From positions 62,001 to 126,000 of the forward strand of contig NZ_JAPZSC010000020.1 in the NCBI RefSeq assembly GCF_027531545.1: a stretch of 64,000 nucleotides of DNA, in the 5' to 3' direction. This document shows, piece by piece, positions 43,408 to 52,421 of the stretch. Source of the DNA: Silanimonas sp. (GTDB lineage: Bacteria > Pseudomonadota > Gammaproteobacteria > Xanthomonadales > Xanthomonadaceae). The position numbers and the translations under genes were made by a program. Below the pieces are notes generated by a model. The model made no database searches, was not told the DNA's origin, and saw only the letters and a program-made list of their open reading frames with translations. Numbering within the stretch: the first letter of the stretch is position 1; each line of letters begins with the position of its first letter.

Positions 43408-44349
43408 ATGGTCCGCTTCCCCGCCCTCGCCGCCGCCGTCCTGAGCACGCTGCTGCTCGGTGGCGGCGTGTCGCCGGTCGAGGCGCAGACGCTGGCGCAA
43501 CGCGTGGCGGAAAAGACGGTCCGCTACCCCGGTCGCGCCGAGGAACCCGGCGACGTGCGCGGTGCGTTCGCCGCCGACCTGCTGGCGCTGGTGCTGGCGA
43601 AGTCGGACGAGGGGTTCCGCCTCGAGATCGTCGGCGGCATGAACCAGCCACGGCGCATCCAAGCGGCGCACGACGGACTCGTCGACGTCGTGGTGCTGCC
43701 GCACCAGGCGTCGGCGAAGTCGCGATTGGTCCCCGTCCGCCATCCGCTGCAGCGCGGCCTGCTCGGGGTCCGCGTGCTGCTGGCCCGCCCGGAGATGGCC
43801 GAGCGCCTGATGACCATCGGGTCGCTCGAGGAGCTCAAGCGCGGCTACGTGATGGGCTACGGCGCGAACTGGCTCGATCGCGACGTGATGGCCGGCCTCG
43901 GTTTCCGCATGGAGTACGGCAGCCGCTACACCGACCTGTTCGAAATGCTGCGTGCCGGGCGCTTCGACTACCTGACCCGCGGCGTTGGCGAACTGCACGC
44001 GGAACGCCAGCAGCCGCAGCTCGCGGGCTCCGACTTGGTCGTCGTGCCGGGCATCGCCCTGTACTACCCGCTGGATCACTATTTCCACGTGTCGCCCCAA
44101 CGCCCGGCGCTGGCGCGGTCGATCGAGCGCGGCTTCCAGCGCGCGCTGGCGGACGGCAGCTATGCCGCGTTGTTCGAACGCCACTACGGCGAGGCCATGC
44201 GTGAGATCGGCCTGAGCGAGCGCAGCATCGTCCATGTGCTCGGCTACCCGGTGCCGTCCGAAACGCCGCTCGAGGAGTTCGACGTGCTCGGGTTGGTGCG
44301 CTCGCGGGGCGTCTTCCAGCCCTTGGGCGAGCCCGTGGGCGCGGAGTAG
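43408..44349 (+). CDS. Periplasmic substrate-binding-like protein, tandem copy 1
   Basis: The 313-residue product has a signal peptide (MVRFPALAAAVLSTLLLGGG, cleavage near VEAQ) and a type-II periplasmic binding fold resembling family-3 (amino-acid type) binding proteins. Recognisable parts are the first lobe (LEIVGGMNQPRRIQAAHDGL), GYVMGYGANWLDRDVMAGLG, DLFEMLRAGRFDYLTRGV, VVPGIALYYPLDHYFHV and the final helix. No permease or ATPase is next to it, so it may sense rather than transport. It is followed five bases later by a close paralogue. Confidence 0.75.
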   Translation: MVRFPALAAAVLSTLLLGGGVSPVEAQTLAQRVAEKTVRYPGRAEEPGDVRGAFAADLLALVLAKSDEGFRLEIVGGMNQPRRIQAAHDGLVDVVVLPHQASAKSRLVPVRHPLQRGLLGVRVLLARPEMAERLMTIGSLEELKRGYVMGYGANWLDRDVMAGLGFRMEYGSRYTDLFEMLRAGRFDYLTRGVGELHAERQQPQLAGSDLVVVPGIALYYPLDHYFHVSPQRPALARSIERGFQRALADGSYAALFERHYGEAMREIGLSERSIVHVLGYPVPSETPLEEFDVLGLVRSRGVFQPLGEPVGAE

Positions 44350-44354
44350 CAGCG

Positions 44355-45287
44355 ATGCGGCGGCCGTGGCTCGCGCTTCCGATGCTGCTCGCCGCATTGG
44401 CGCTTTGCCCATCCCTGCCCGTCGCCGCGCAGTCCGCGACGGCGGCGCCCGCGACCCGCGAGGTGCGCTTCCCCGGCCGCGGCGAGCCGGGCGACCAGCG
44501 CTTCGACTTCAGCGCCGAGCTGCTCGTGCTGGTCCTGCAACGCGCCGGCGGCGGGTGGAAGGTCGAGATCATCGATGCCATGAAGCAGCCGCGTGCGCTG
44601 CAGGCGGCGCGACAGGGCGACGTCGACGTCGTGGCCCTGCCCAACCTGGCCTCGGACCGCAGCCGGCTGATCGTCGTTCGGAAGCCCCTGCGCCGCGGCC
44701 TGCTGGGCATGCGGCTGCTGCTGGCGCGCCCCGCGGATGCCGAACGCATGATGCGGATCGAGAACCTCGAAACGCTCAAGCGCGACTTCGTGATGGGCTA
44801 TGGCGACACCTGGATGGATCGCGAGGCCTTGGCCGACCTCGGCTTCCGCCTGTCGACCGGCAACAACTACCCGGGCCTGTTCGACATGCTGCGGGCCGGC
44901 CGCTTCGACTACCTCAATCGCGGCGTCAACGAGTTGGGCCCCGAATTGGCCGACCCTCGGCTGGCCGGTAGCGGCCTCGTGGTGGTGCCGGGCATCGCCC
45001 TCTACTACCCGCTGGACGATTACTTCCACGTCACGCCGCGGCGCCCTGACCTGGCGCGCGCCATCGAGCGCGGCTTCCAGCGCGCACTGGCCGACGGCAG
45101 CTACTCCGCCCTGTTCCAGAAGCACTTCGAAGCCGCCATGCGCGAGGCGAGGCTGCAGGAGCGCAGCATCATCCACGTGAGCGGCTACCCGGTGCCGCCG
45201 GGCACGCCGCTCGAGGACTTCGACGTGCTCGGCCTGGTGCGGTCGACGGCGGTGTTCAACCCGCCGTCGGTCAACGCTCCACGATAG
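44355..45287 (+). CDS. Periplasmic substrate-binding-like protein, tandem copy 2
   Basis: The 310-residue protein repeats the layout of its upstream neighbour: signal peptide (MRRPWLALPMLLAALALCPS), a DAMKQPRALQAARQGDVDVV lobe, FVMGYGDTWMDREALADLGF, MLRAGRFDYLNRGVNELGPE and VVVPGIALYYPLDDYFHVTP. The two differ throughout, so the duplication is not recent. No transport partners are adjacent. Its last 17 bases overlap the end of the convergent thiolase gene. The ligand is unknown; specialised binding pockets after duplication are likely. Confidence 0.75.
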   Translation: MRRPWLALPMLLAALALCPSLPVAAQSATAAPATREVRFPGRGEPGDQRFDFSAELLVLVLQRAGGGWKVEIIDAMKQPRALQAARQGDVDVVALPNLASDRSRLIVVRKPLRRGLLGMRLLLARPADAERMMRIENLETLKRDFVMGYGDTWMDREALADLGFRLSTGNNYPGLFDMLRAGRFDYLNRGVNELGPELADPRLAGSGLVVVPGIALYYPLDDYFHVTPRRPDLARAIERGFQRALADGSYSALFQKHFEAAMREARLQERSIIHVSGYPVPPGTPLEDFDVLGLVRSTAVFNPPSVNAPR

Positions 45288-46557
45288 CGACGACGCCCAT
45301 CCCGCCGGCGGTGCAGACCGAGATCAGCGCACGGCCCGAACCCTTCTGCTTCAAAAGCTTCGCCGCCGTCGCCACGATGCGCGCGCCGGTGGCGGCGAAC
45401 GGGTGGCCCAGTGCCAGCGAGCTGCCGACCACGTTGAGCTTGCTGCGGTCGATGCTGCCGAGCGGCGCGTCGAGGCCGAGCTTTTCCTTGCAGAACTCGG
45501 CCGATTCCCAGGCCTTCAGCGTGCACAGCACCTGCGCGGCGAAGGCTTCGTGGATCTCGTAGAAGTCGAAGTCCTGCAGGGTGAGGTTGTTGCGCTTGAG
45601 CATCTGCGCCACGGCCCAGGCCGGCGCCATCAGCAGGCCGTCGCCGTGGACGAAATCCACCGCGGCCACCTGCGCGTCGCGCAGGTAGGCCTGCACTTCG
45701 AGGCCGCGCGCCGCCGCCCACTCTTCCGAAGCCAGCAGGCAGGCCGAGGCGCCGTCGGTCAGCGGCGTGGAGTTGCCGGCCGTGAGCGTGCCCTTGCCCG
45801 AGGTCTTGTCGAAGGCGGGCTTCAGCGTGGCGAGCTTCTCGGCGGTGGTCTCCGGGCGAAGGATGTTGTCGCGGTCGACGCCGCGGAACGGCACCACGAG
45901 ATCGGCGTAGAAGCCGTCGGCGTAGGCCTTGGCGGCCTTGCTGTGCGATTCGAAGGCCAGCTGGTCCTGGTCGGCGCGGGTGATGCCCCACTCCTTGGCC
46001 ATGATCTCGCAGCTCTCGCCCATGCTTTTTCCCGTGCGCGGCTCGGCGACGCCGGGGAACTCGGGCGCGAGCTCCTTGAACGAGAAGCCCTTCAGCAGCG
46101 CGCCGATGCGCGCGCCCGCGGTCTTCGCCATGTTCATGTTCAGCAGGCGGCGACGGAAGCCCTTGCTGTGCACGATCGGCACGTCCGACGTGGTGTCGGA
46201 GCCGCCACCGATGCCGGCGTCGATCTGGCCGAGCGCGATCTTGTTCGCCACCGTGATGACGGTATCGAGCGAGGTGCCGCAGGCGCGCTGCATGGTGATG
46301 CCTGGCGTGTACGGCGAAAGCCCCGAAGACAGCGCGGCCTCTCGGCCGATGTTCCAGTCGCTGGAATGCTTGAGCACGGCGCCCATGGCCACTTCGCCGA
46401 GCTGCACGCCATGCAGGCCGAACTTCTCGACCACGGCGCCGACCGCCTTGATCGACAGGCCGAGGTTGCCGACGTCGTAGTAGGCGGTGTTGTTGCGGCA
46501 GAACGGGATGCGTTGGCCACCAAGGATGGCGACGCGGCGGGCGGGGCGGGGATTCAT
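45271..46557 (-). CDS. Thiolase (acetyl-CoA acyltransferase, FadI-like)
   Basis: From ATG 46,557 the protein has 428 residues. In the numbering of the GTG at 46,563, the nucleophile is Cys95 in ITMQRACGTSLD, the base His387 in GHPFAATGAR and Cys417 in SVCTAGGMG; NEAF is replaced by EIHEAFAAQ. These enzymes split 3-ketoacyl-CoA or condense acetyl-CoA. The length and the mid-protein insertion (KGFRRRLLNMNMAKTAGARI) fit the FadI type. The ATG is favoured because GGAG lies ten bases upstream. No hydratase/dehydrogenase subunit is adjacent, so its pathway partner must be elsewhere. Confidence 0.9.
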   Translation of the reverse strand: MNPRPARRVAILGGQRIPFCRNNTAYYDVGNLGLSIKAVGAVVEKFGLHGVQLGEVAMGAVLKHSSDWNIGREAALSSGLSPYTPGITMQRACGTSLDTVITVANKIALGQIDAGIGGGSDTTSDVPIVHSKGFRRRLLNMNMAKTAGARIGALLKGFSFKELAPEFPGVAEPRTGKSMGESCEIMAKEWGITRADQDQLAFESHSKAAKAYADGFYADLVVPFRGVDRDNILRPETTAEKLATLKPAFDKTSGKGTLTAGNSTPLTDGASACLLASEEWAAARGLEVQAYLRDAQVAAVDFVHGDGLLMAPAWAVAQMLKRNNLTLQDFDFYEIHEAFAAQVLCTLKAWESAEFCKEKLGLDAPLGSIDRSKLNVVGSSLALGHPFAATGARIVATAAKLLKQKGSGRALISVCTAGGMGVVAIVER

Positions 46558-46579
46558 GGACACGGGACTCCGGGAGACA

Positions 46580-47590
46580 TCAGGCCGCGACGGGCGGCCA
46601 GAGATGGGGGTGACGGTGCCAGATCGCGTCGAGCCATGCGATATGGATGGCCACTTCGGGCGGCGGGCCGGGCTCGGCGCGCCAACGGTCGAGCATGGTG
46701 GCGGGGTGCAGGCCGCCGATCAGCACTTCGCAGGCCTCGGCGAAGCACTGCACCCAGCGCGGCGAGAAGCCGATGTCGGCGCGGGCGGCCTCGAGGCGCT
46801 CCGCGACGGCAGCGGAACCGGCGGTGAGCGTCGAGCGGTCGAGGGGCAGGGGCGACGGCGCCACGGCCGGCAGCGGATGCTCCGGCTTGCGCGCCACCAT
46901 GCCGACGAGATGCGCGTCGGTGTGCTCGAACACGAGCTCGAGGCCGGCGGCACGCACGTAAAGGCGCAGCTCCTCCGGCGTGCAGAACTGGTTGCGGGCG
47001 ACGTCCTTGCGTTCGGCCGCGTCGCCGCGCGCCACCTGGTCGACCTCGTAGGCGAAACGCTGCCAGCCGACGGGGTTCGAGAGGTTCCAGTGGTCGAAGT
47101 AGAACAGGCCGCCGGGCTTGAGTACCCGCGCGACGTCGCGCAGGTAGAGGACCATGTCCTCCTTGTCCATGTGGATGAACACGGCCACGCAATAGCCCTT
47201 GTCCATCGACGCATCGGCGAAGGGCTTGAGGTGCGGGCCGTCCACCGCGGTGGCGGTGGCGCCCGGGTGCGAGTCGACGCGCGCGCGGGCGAGGGCCGCC
47301 ATGTTCTCGGCGATGTCGATGCCGTGCCAGACGGCGACGTGCCCGGCGAGCTGGGCGCCGATGCGGCCGACCCCGCAGCCGATCTCGAACACCCGATCGG
47401 CGGGCACGAGTTCCAGGGCGGCATGGACCTGCGACGCGGTGAACGCACCGGTGGCGGCGAGCACCGACTCGTCGGCGCTGCCATCGACGGCGGCCATGCC
47501 GTCGGATAGCGTGGCCGAACGCGCGTTCCACGCGGCTTTGTAGCTTTCGGGGGAGGAGGACAAGGCGCAGGGCCGGTGACTTTGGACCAC
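46580..47590 (-). CDS. Class I SAM-dependent methyltransferase
   Basis: The 336-residue protein has the Rossmann motifs: DRVFEIGCGVGRIGAQLA (motif I, SAM-binding), VWHGIDIAENMAALARA (motif II acidic end), MDKGYCVAVFIHMDKEDM and LKPGGLFYFDHWN (motif IV/VI). The C-terminal 100 residues are a less conserved extension. The substrate is not evident; the order and distance to the thiolase (22 bases before it) suggest a shared transcript. The GTG at 47,590 is the furthest start; the TTG in CALSSSPESY is another option, so the first ten residues are uncertain. Confidence 0.82.
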   Translation of the reverse strand: MVQSHRPCALSSSPESYKAAWNARSATLSDGMAAVDGSADESVLAATGAFTASQVHAALELVPADRVFEIGCGVGRIGAQLAGHVAVWHGIDIAENMAALARARVDSHPGATATAVDGPHLKPFADASMDKGYCVAVFIHMDKEDMVLYLRDVARVLKPGGLFYFDHWNLSNPVGWQRFAYEVDQVARGDAAERKDVARNQFCTPEELRLYVRAAGLELVFEHTDAHLVGMVARKPEHPLPAVAPSPLPLDRSTLTAGSAAVAERLEAARADIGFSPRWVQCFAEACEVLIGGLHPATMLDRWRAEPGPPPEVAIHIAWLDAIWHRHPHLWPPVAA

Positions 47591-47626
47591 AATAGGTTAG
47601 ACCGCCCCGCCGAGCCGCCCAAGCCC

Positions 47627-48529
47627 ATGAGCCGAATGCCGACCCCGGAAGTGCTGACCACCCTGGGCGTGATCGCCATCGAGCTGGCCGGCGAGGCGCC
47701 GGTCGGGCGCAACGCGCTGCCGCAGGCCGAAGCCGGCGACTGGGCGGCCGGTATCGCCGCCGACCTCGCCCGCGTGGTGGCCGAAACCGCCTCGCTCGAC
47801 CTCGTCGTGGCCGCGGCGCTCTACGACCCGTCGGAAATCCTCCGGCCGAACGTGCCGCGCCACGCGCTGCTGGAGGCCTACGCGGCTCGCGTGCCGGGCG
47901 AGGCCGGTGGCCGAGTGATCGCCTTCGGCGCAGGCACCGACGGCCTGCCCGCCGACCTTGCACCGCAAACCGACCTCGCCGGCGGCCCGCTTCGCGTGCT
48001 GCCCTTCCTGCTGCGTGGGCCGGCCGACGCCGTGAAGCGCGTCGGGGAAGCGCTGGAGGAGCGCCTGCTCGACACCGGGATGGCCAACGCCGGCACGGCG
48101 CTGGCGACGCAGTCGGCCTTCGGCCTGCGCGTCGAGCACATGCGTTACCTCACCCTGCACGACCTGATGGCGATGATGGCCATGCAGTACGAGCACGCGG
48201 GCCTCGCCGGCCTGTGGCCGATGATCGAGGCCGCGCTGTTCGGCGATGACGAGGAGCTGTGGCTCGATGCCCCGCCCGAGCCGCTGGTGCGCTACGCCAA
48301 CGGCGCGGCGCAGATCGCGCTGATCGATGCCGACGCCTGGGCGCTCGGCGGCTTCGTGCCGCCCGGCGTGGACGCCGGCAAGCTCGGCGCCGAGGGCATG
48401 GAGCGCCTGTTCGAGCACTTCGAAGCCCGGCAGCGGCAGATCGCCGCGGTACTGGGCGCCCATGGCCTCGAGGTGACCTTCGCCCACTGCCCGGTCGGGA
48501 AGGACGCGCGCGCCATCCTGCGCGGCTGA
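47627..48529 (+). CDS. Hypothetical protein (300 aa)
   Basis: The protein is acidic and Ala/Leu-rich with an alpha/beta pattern (VLTTLGVIAIELAGEAPVGR, DLVVAAALYDPSEILRPNVP, GGPLRVLPFLLRG, HDLMAMMAMQYEHAGLAGLW) and no signal peptide or membrane segment. I do not recognise its family. It diverges from the methyltransferase gene across 36 bases. The ATG at 47,627 is preferred to the GTG at 47,576, which would overlap the divergent gene's start. Codon use is that of neighbouring core genes, so it is likely expressed. Confidence 0.7.
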   Translation: MSRMPTPEVLTTLGVIAIELAGEAPVGRNALPQAEAGDWAAGIAADLARVVAETASLDLVVAAALYDPSEILRPNVPRHALLEAYAARVPGEAGGRVIAFGAGTDGLPADLAPQTDLAGGPLRVLPFLLRGPADAVKRVGEALEERLLDTGMANAGTALATQSAFGLRVEHMRYLTLHDLMAMMAMQYEHAGLAGLWPMIEAALFGDDEELWLDAPPEPLVRYANGAAQIALIDADAWALGGFVPPGVDAGKLGAEGMERLFEHFEARQRQIAAVLGAHGLEVTFAHCPVGKDARAILRG

Positions 48530-48609
48530 GCCCTGACGCGCTGCGTCACCAACTCCGGCCTCGCCCGAGGCTATAGTCGAAGCTCGGAAGCCTCACGCAG
48601 GAACCGGGC

Positions 48610-49608
48610 ATGCGTACGGCGGTGGCGACGCAAGGCAAGTCGGGCTGGCGCGCAATAGCGCTCTTGACGGCGTTTTTGTGCGCGTGCGGAACCGCCGACG
48701 CCCCCAGTGCACCCACGCCGATGCGCCTGGGCATGGACCTTTGGGCCGGGTACTTCCCCGCGGTCATCGCCGAGCACGAAGGCCTGATGGCCGCGGAAGG
48801 CGTCGACCTCGAGGTGGTGGCCACGCGCGACACCAATGGCCTGATCGCCGAGTTCGCCGCCGGCCATTACGACCTCATCGCGGTGTCGCTGGGCGACGCC
48901 ATCACCCTCTCGCGAAGCCGACCCGACCTCGTGGTGCTGCTGGTCGCGGACGAGTCGTCCGGTGGCGACCAGCTGCTGCGCGCACCCACCGTCGGCGCCG
49001 ACCCCGCGGCCCCGCCGCGCTTGGGCACCAACCTTGGCGGTTTCGGTGAGCTGTTCATCCGGGCTTGGCTGGAGCGCGAGGGCATCGCCCCCGGCGACGT
49101 GCTCTGGTCGAACGTCGACGCGTCCGAGGTGCCCGCGGCGCTGGCCGAGGGCCGCATCGATTTCGGCCACACCTGGCAGCCCTACGCAGATCAAGCCGCG
49201 GCAGCCGGCGCGACCCCGGTGTTCAGCAGCGCGGACACGCCCGGCCTCATCCTCGACGTGGTGCTGGCCACGCGTGCCGGGTTGGAACGCCAGCCCGAGG
49301 CACACCAGGGCTTCGTGCGGGCCTGGTTCGAAGCGGAACGCCGTTGGCGCGCCGACCCGGCGGCCGGCAACGCCGCGGCCGCCGCCGCCCTCGGGCTGGA
49401 CGCCGCGACCGTCTCGCTGGCCGGAGTGAAGCTGTATTCGCTCGACGACAACCGTCATGCCATGGCGGGCGGCGCCGATTCCCCGCTGGCCTCGCTGATC
49501 GAGCGCTACACCGCGTTCTTCATCGAACGCGGCAGCCTGAGCACGCCGCCAGACCCGGCGGCGATGTTCGACCCGGCGGTGCTGCCCGAGGCCGCGCCCA
49601 CGCCATGA
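48610..49608 (+). CDS. NMT1/SsuA-like binding lipoprotein, probable partner of the next kinase
   Basis: The 332-residue protein has a lipoprotein-type signal (AIALLTAFLCAC) and the NMT1/THI5-SsuA binding fold: RLGMDLWAGYFPAVIAEHEG, GHYDLIAVSLGDAITLSRS, LGTNLGGFGELFIRAWLEREG and DSPLASLIERYTAFFIERGS. It overlaps the sensor kinase gene by four bases, and no ABC permease or ATPase is nearby. The straightforward reading is a periplasmic ligand receptor that passes its signal to the kinase sensor domain, as seen with other binding-protein/kinase pairs. The ligand class (taurine-, nitrate- or pyrimidine-like) cannot be told from sequence alone. Confidence 0.85.
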   Translation: MRTAVATQGKSGWRAIALLTAFLCACGTADAPSAPTPMRLGMDLWAGYFPAVIAEHEGLMAAEGVDLEVVATRDTNGLIAEFAAGHYDLIAVSLGDAITLSRSRPDLVVLLVADESSGGDQLLRAPTVGADPAAPPRLGTNLGGFGELFIRAWLEREGIAPGDVLWSNVDASEVPAALAEGRIDFGHTWQPYADQAAAAGATPVFSSADTPGLILDVVLATRAGLERQPEAHQGFVRAWFEAERRWRADPAAGNAAAAAALGLDAATVSLAGVKLYSLDDNRHAMAGGADSPLASLIERYTAFFIERGSLSTPPDPAAMFDPAVLPEAAPTP

Positions 49609-52421
49609 AGGCCCGCACCCGCGTCGCCGCGGCGATCCTCGCTTTCGCCGCGCTTCCACTCATCCTCGTGAACGCGGGCAGCCTCGCCGACCGCCGCGAC
49701 GATGCCGCGCGCAACGGCGACCTGCTGCTCTCCGGCAATGCCGACGAGCTCGCGGCCCTGCTCGCCGCCACGCGGACGCGCTGGCTGGAGAGCGTGCGCG
49801 CCGATGCCCGCCTGCCGATCTTCGAGGAGATGCTGTCGGGCAGCGCGCCGCCGTCGCCGCTGCGCCTGAGCCGCTTCTTCGCCGCCATGACCAGCCGCGA
49901 CACGGTAAACATCGGCGCCATCGGCGTGCTCGACCTCGAGGGCCGCGTGGTGCAGGACTCGCAGGCGGTGAACCTCGGCCGCGACGAGTCACTGGAGCCC
50001 TGGTTCCTGCGGGTGGTGGCCTCCGGCCATCCGCAGATGGTCGGCCCCTACACCGCAGCGGGCGAACGCCGGCCGGCGCTCTACTTCACCGCACTCGTGC
50101 GCGATGCGGACGAAAAGCGTCGCGGCGTCCTGCGGATGCGCATGGAGCCGGCCGTGCTCGGCCAGGTGATGGCCGCGGCCCTCGTCGCGACGCCCGGCCT
50201 GTCGGCCACGCTCATGGACGAGGAGGGCCGCACGCTGGCCAGCGTCGGCGCCCTCGGCAATGCCGAACTTGCCTTGGGTGCGAACGCCGACGGCAGCAGG
50301 GCGGAGCGCGTGCTTACGGTCGGCAACGAACGCGTGGCCATCAAGCCGGTGCCGAATGCGCCCTGGCGCGTGGTGGTGCGCCAGCCCTTGCCGGAATGGG
50401 TCGCACCGCAGGACCAGTTGAATCGCCAATGGGTGCTGGAGACCGTGCTGCTGTTGGTGCTGCTGCTCGGCGCCTCCCTGCTGCTGGGTCGCCGCATCGC
50501 GGCTCCGCTCGCCGGGTTCAGCGATGTTGCCCGACGGTTGGCCGAAGGCGACTACAGCCCGGTGCCGCGTTGGCCCGGCGCCGAGGAGGCCCGCCGACTT
50601 GGCGAGGCGCTCGATGCGCTCGCGGCGCGGCTGCGCGAAACCATCGGCACGCTCTCCAAAGAGTTGCATCAACGCCGCGACGCCGAGACGGCGCTGAGGG
50701 CCAGCAAGGAGCAGTACCTCGATCTCGTCGAACAGTTGCCCGCGGCGGTGTATCGCTGCGGCAACGCCCCCGGTTGGCCGATGGAGTTCCTGAGCCCGCA
50801 AATCGTGGCCCTCACCGGCTTCACGGCCTCCGACCTGCTGGCCGGTGACGGCCAGCACTTCGCCCGGCTGATCCACCCCGACGACATGGCGCACTGCGAG
50901 GCGGCGATTTCAGACGCCACGATCCGCCTGGGCAAGTACCAGCTGAACTACCGGATCCGCGACCGGGACGGTGAGACGCGCTGGGTTTGGGAACTGGGCA
51001 GCGTGCATACCGACGCCGCGGGTCGCCCCACCCAACTCACTGGCGTGATGTTCGACGTGACCGAGCGGGAGACGGCCAACCAGGCCATGGCCCTGCTGCG
51101 AGGACGGATCGAAGCGCGGGTCGGCGGCGACTTCTTCCTCGCCCTCGCCACCGGCCTTGCGCGCTTGCTGGACGTCGAACGGGTGATGATCGGCCGCTAC
51201 CAGGGAATGCCGCCGACGCGACTGACGTCGCTGGCGCTGGCTCACCGCGACGGACCCAGCGAGCGGGCGGACTTCGCCATCACCGGCACCCCCAGCGCGG
51301 CCGTGCTGGCGGAGGGCCAGATCGAGGTGCTGGACGGCGTCACCCAGCGATTCCCTGACGATGCGACACTCGCGGCCCGCGGCTTGCGGTCCTACATCGG
51401 TCGCCGGCTGGATGACAGCCATGGCCGGCCGATCGGCGTGCTGGCCGTGCTGCATGGTCAGCCCCTGGGCGCGGACAGCGCCGCGGCGCGGCTTCTGGAC
51501 CTGTTCCAGCCGCGCGTGGCCGCCGAGCTGGAGCGCGTCATCGCCGAGGAGGACCTGCAGCGGCTCGCCGACACCCTCGAGAACCGCGTGGCGGAGCGCA
51601 CGCGCGAGCTCGAAGCGGCGAACGCCTCGCTCTCGCAGGCCATGGAACAGCTGGTGCAGCGCGAGAAGCTGGCCTCGCTGGGCAGCCTGGTCGCCGGCGT
51701 CGCGCACGAGCTGAACACGCCGATCGGCAACGCGCTGACGGTCTCGACCGCCCTCAACGACATCCATCGCCAATTCGCCGACGTGCTGGCCAAGGGCGCG
51801 GTGAGGCGTTCGGCGCTCGATCGCTTCGTGGCCGAGAACAGCGAGGCCACCGAGCTCATCGAACGCAACCTGCAGCGCGCCGCCGCCCTGATCAGCCACT
51901 TCAAGCAGGTGGCGGTGGACCAGGCCAGCGTGCGGCGCCGGGAGTTCGACCTCGCCGCCCTGGTGGAGGACGTGCTCTCCACGCTCAGCCCACGGCTGAA
52001 GCGCTCCCCGCACCGGGTCGAGGTCGAGATCCCGGCCGGGCTGCTGCTCGAGAGCTATCCCGGCCCCCTGGAGCAGGTGCTCACCAACCTCATCGAAAAC
52101 AGCCTCGTGCACGGCTTCGAGGCTGGGCGCGCCGGCGTGATCCGAATCTCGGCCGAGGCGGCGGGGCCCCGCATCCGCCTGCGCTACGCCGATGACGGGC
52201 TGGGCATTCCCCCGGCGCTCCGGCATCGGGTTTTCGACCCCTTCTTCACCACCAAACTCGGGCAGGGCGGCAGCGGACTCGGCCTGTACCTGGTGTACAA
52301 CCTCGTGCACGGCCGGCTGGGCGGCAGCATCGAGTTGCTGGACGGCGCTGGACCGGGAGCCAGCTTCATCGTGGAATTGCCGGTGGTCGCCCCGGCCGCC
52401 GGAGAGGAGACGCGCGGATGA
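49605..52421 (+). CDS. Membrane sensor histidine kinase with Cache, HAMP, PAS and GAF domains
   Basis: The 938-residue kinase starts MKARTRVAAAILAFAALPLI (TM1). The order is a periplasmic Cache-like sensor (about 30 to 270), TM2 (about 275 to 293), HAMP, PAS/PAC (about 365 to 490, FLSPQIVALTGFTASDL), GAF (about 495 to 645), a coiled coil, then HisKA with the phospho-acceptor His near 701 (GVAHELNTPIGNALTV) and HATPase (ENSLVHG, FTTKLGQGGSGLGLYLV). The end overlaps the response regulator by four bases. The gene starts in the stop of the binding lipoprotein. A three-gene signalling unit is clear. Confidence 0.93.
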   Translation: MKARTRVAAAILAFAALPLILVNAGSLADRRDDAARNGDLLLSGNADELAALLAATRTRWLESVRADARLPIFEEMLSGSAPPSPLRLSRFFAAMTSRDTVNIGAIGVLDLEGRVVQDSQAVNLGRDESLEPWFLRVVASGHPQMVGPYTAAGERRPALYFTALVRDADEKRRGVLRMRMEPAVLGQVMAAALVATPGLSATLMDEEGRTLASVGALGNAELALGANADGSRAERVLTVGNERVAIKPVPNAPWRVVVRQPLPEWVAPQDQLNRQWVLETVLLLVLLLGASLLLGRRIAAPLAGFSDVARRLAEGDYSPVPRWPGAEEARRLGEALDALAARLRETIGTLSKELHQRRDAETALRASKEQYLDLVEQLPAAVYRCGNAPGWPMEFLSPQIVALTGFTASDLLAGDGQHFARLIHPDDMAHCEAAISDATIRLGKYQLNYRIRDRDGETRWVWELGSVHTDAAGRPTQLTGVMFDVTERETANQAMALLRGRIEARVGGDFFLALATGLARLLDVERVMIGRYQGMPPTRLTSLALAHRDGPSERADFAITGTPSAAVLAEGQIEVLDGVTQRFPDDATLAARGLRSYIGRRLDDSHGRPIGVLAVLHGQPLGADSAAARLLDLFQPRVAAELERVIAEEDLQRLADTLENRVAERTRELEAANASLSQAMEQLVQREKLASLGSLVAGVAHELNTPIGNALTVSTALNDIHRQFADVLAKGAVRRSALDRFVAENSEATELIERNLQRAAALISHFKQVAVDQASVRRREFDLAALVEDVLSTLSPRLKRSPHRVEVEIPAGLLLESYPGPLEQVLTNLIENSLVHGFEAGRAGVIRISAEAAGPRIRLRYADDGLGIPPALRHRVFDPFFTTKLGQGGSGLGLYLVYNLVHGRLGGSIELLDGAGPGASFIVELPVVAPAAGEETRG

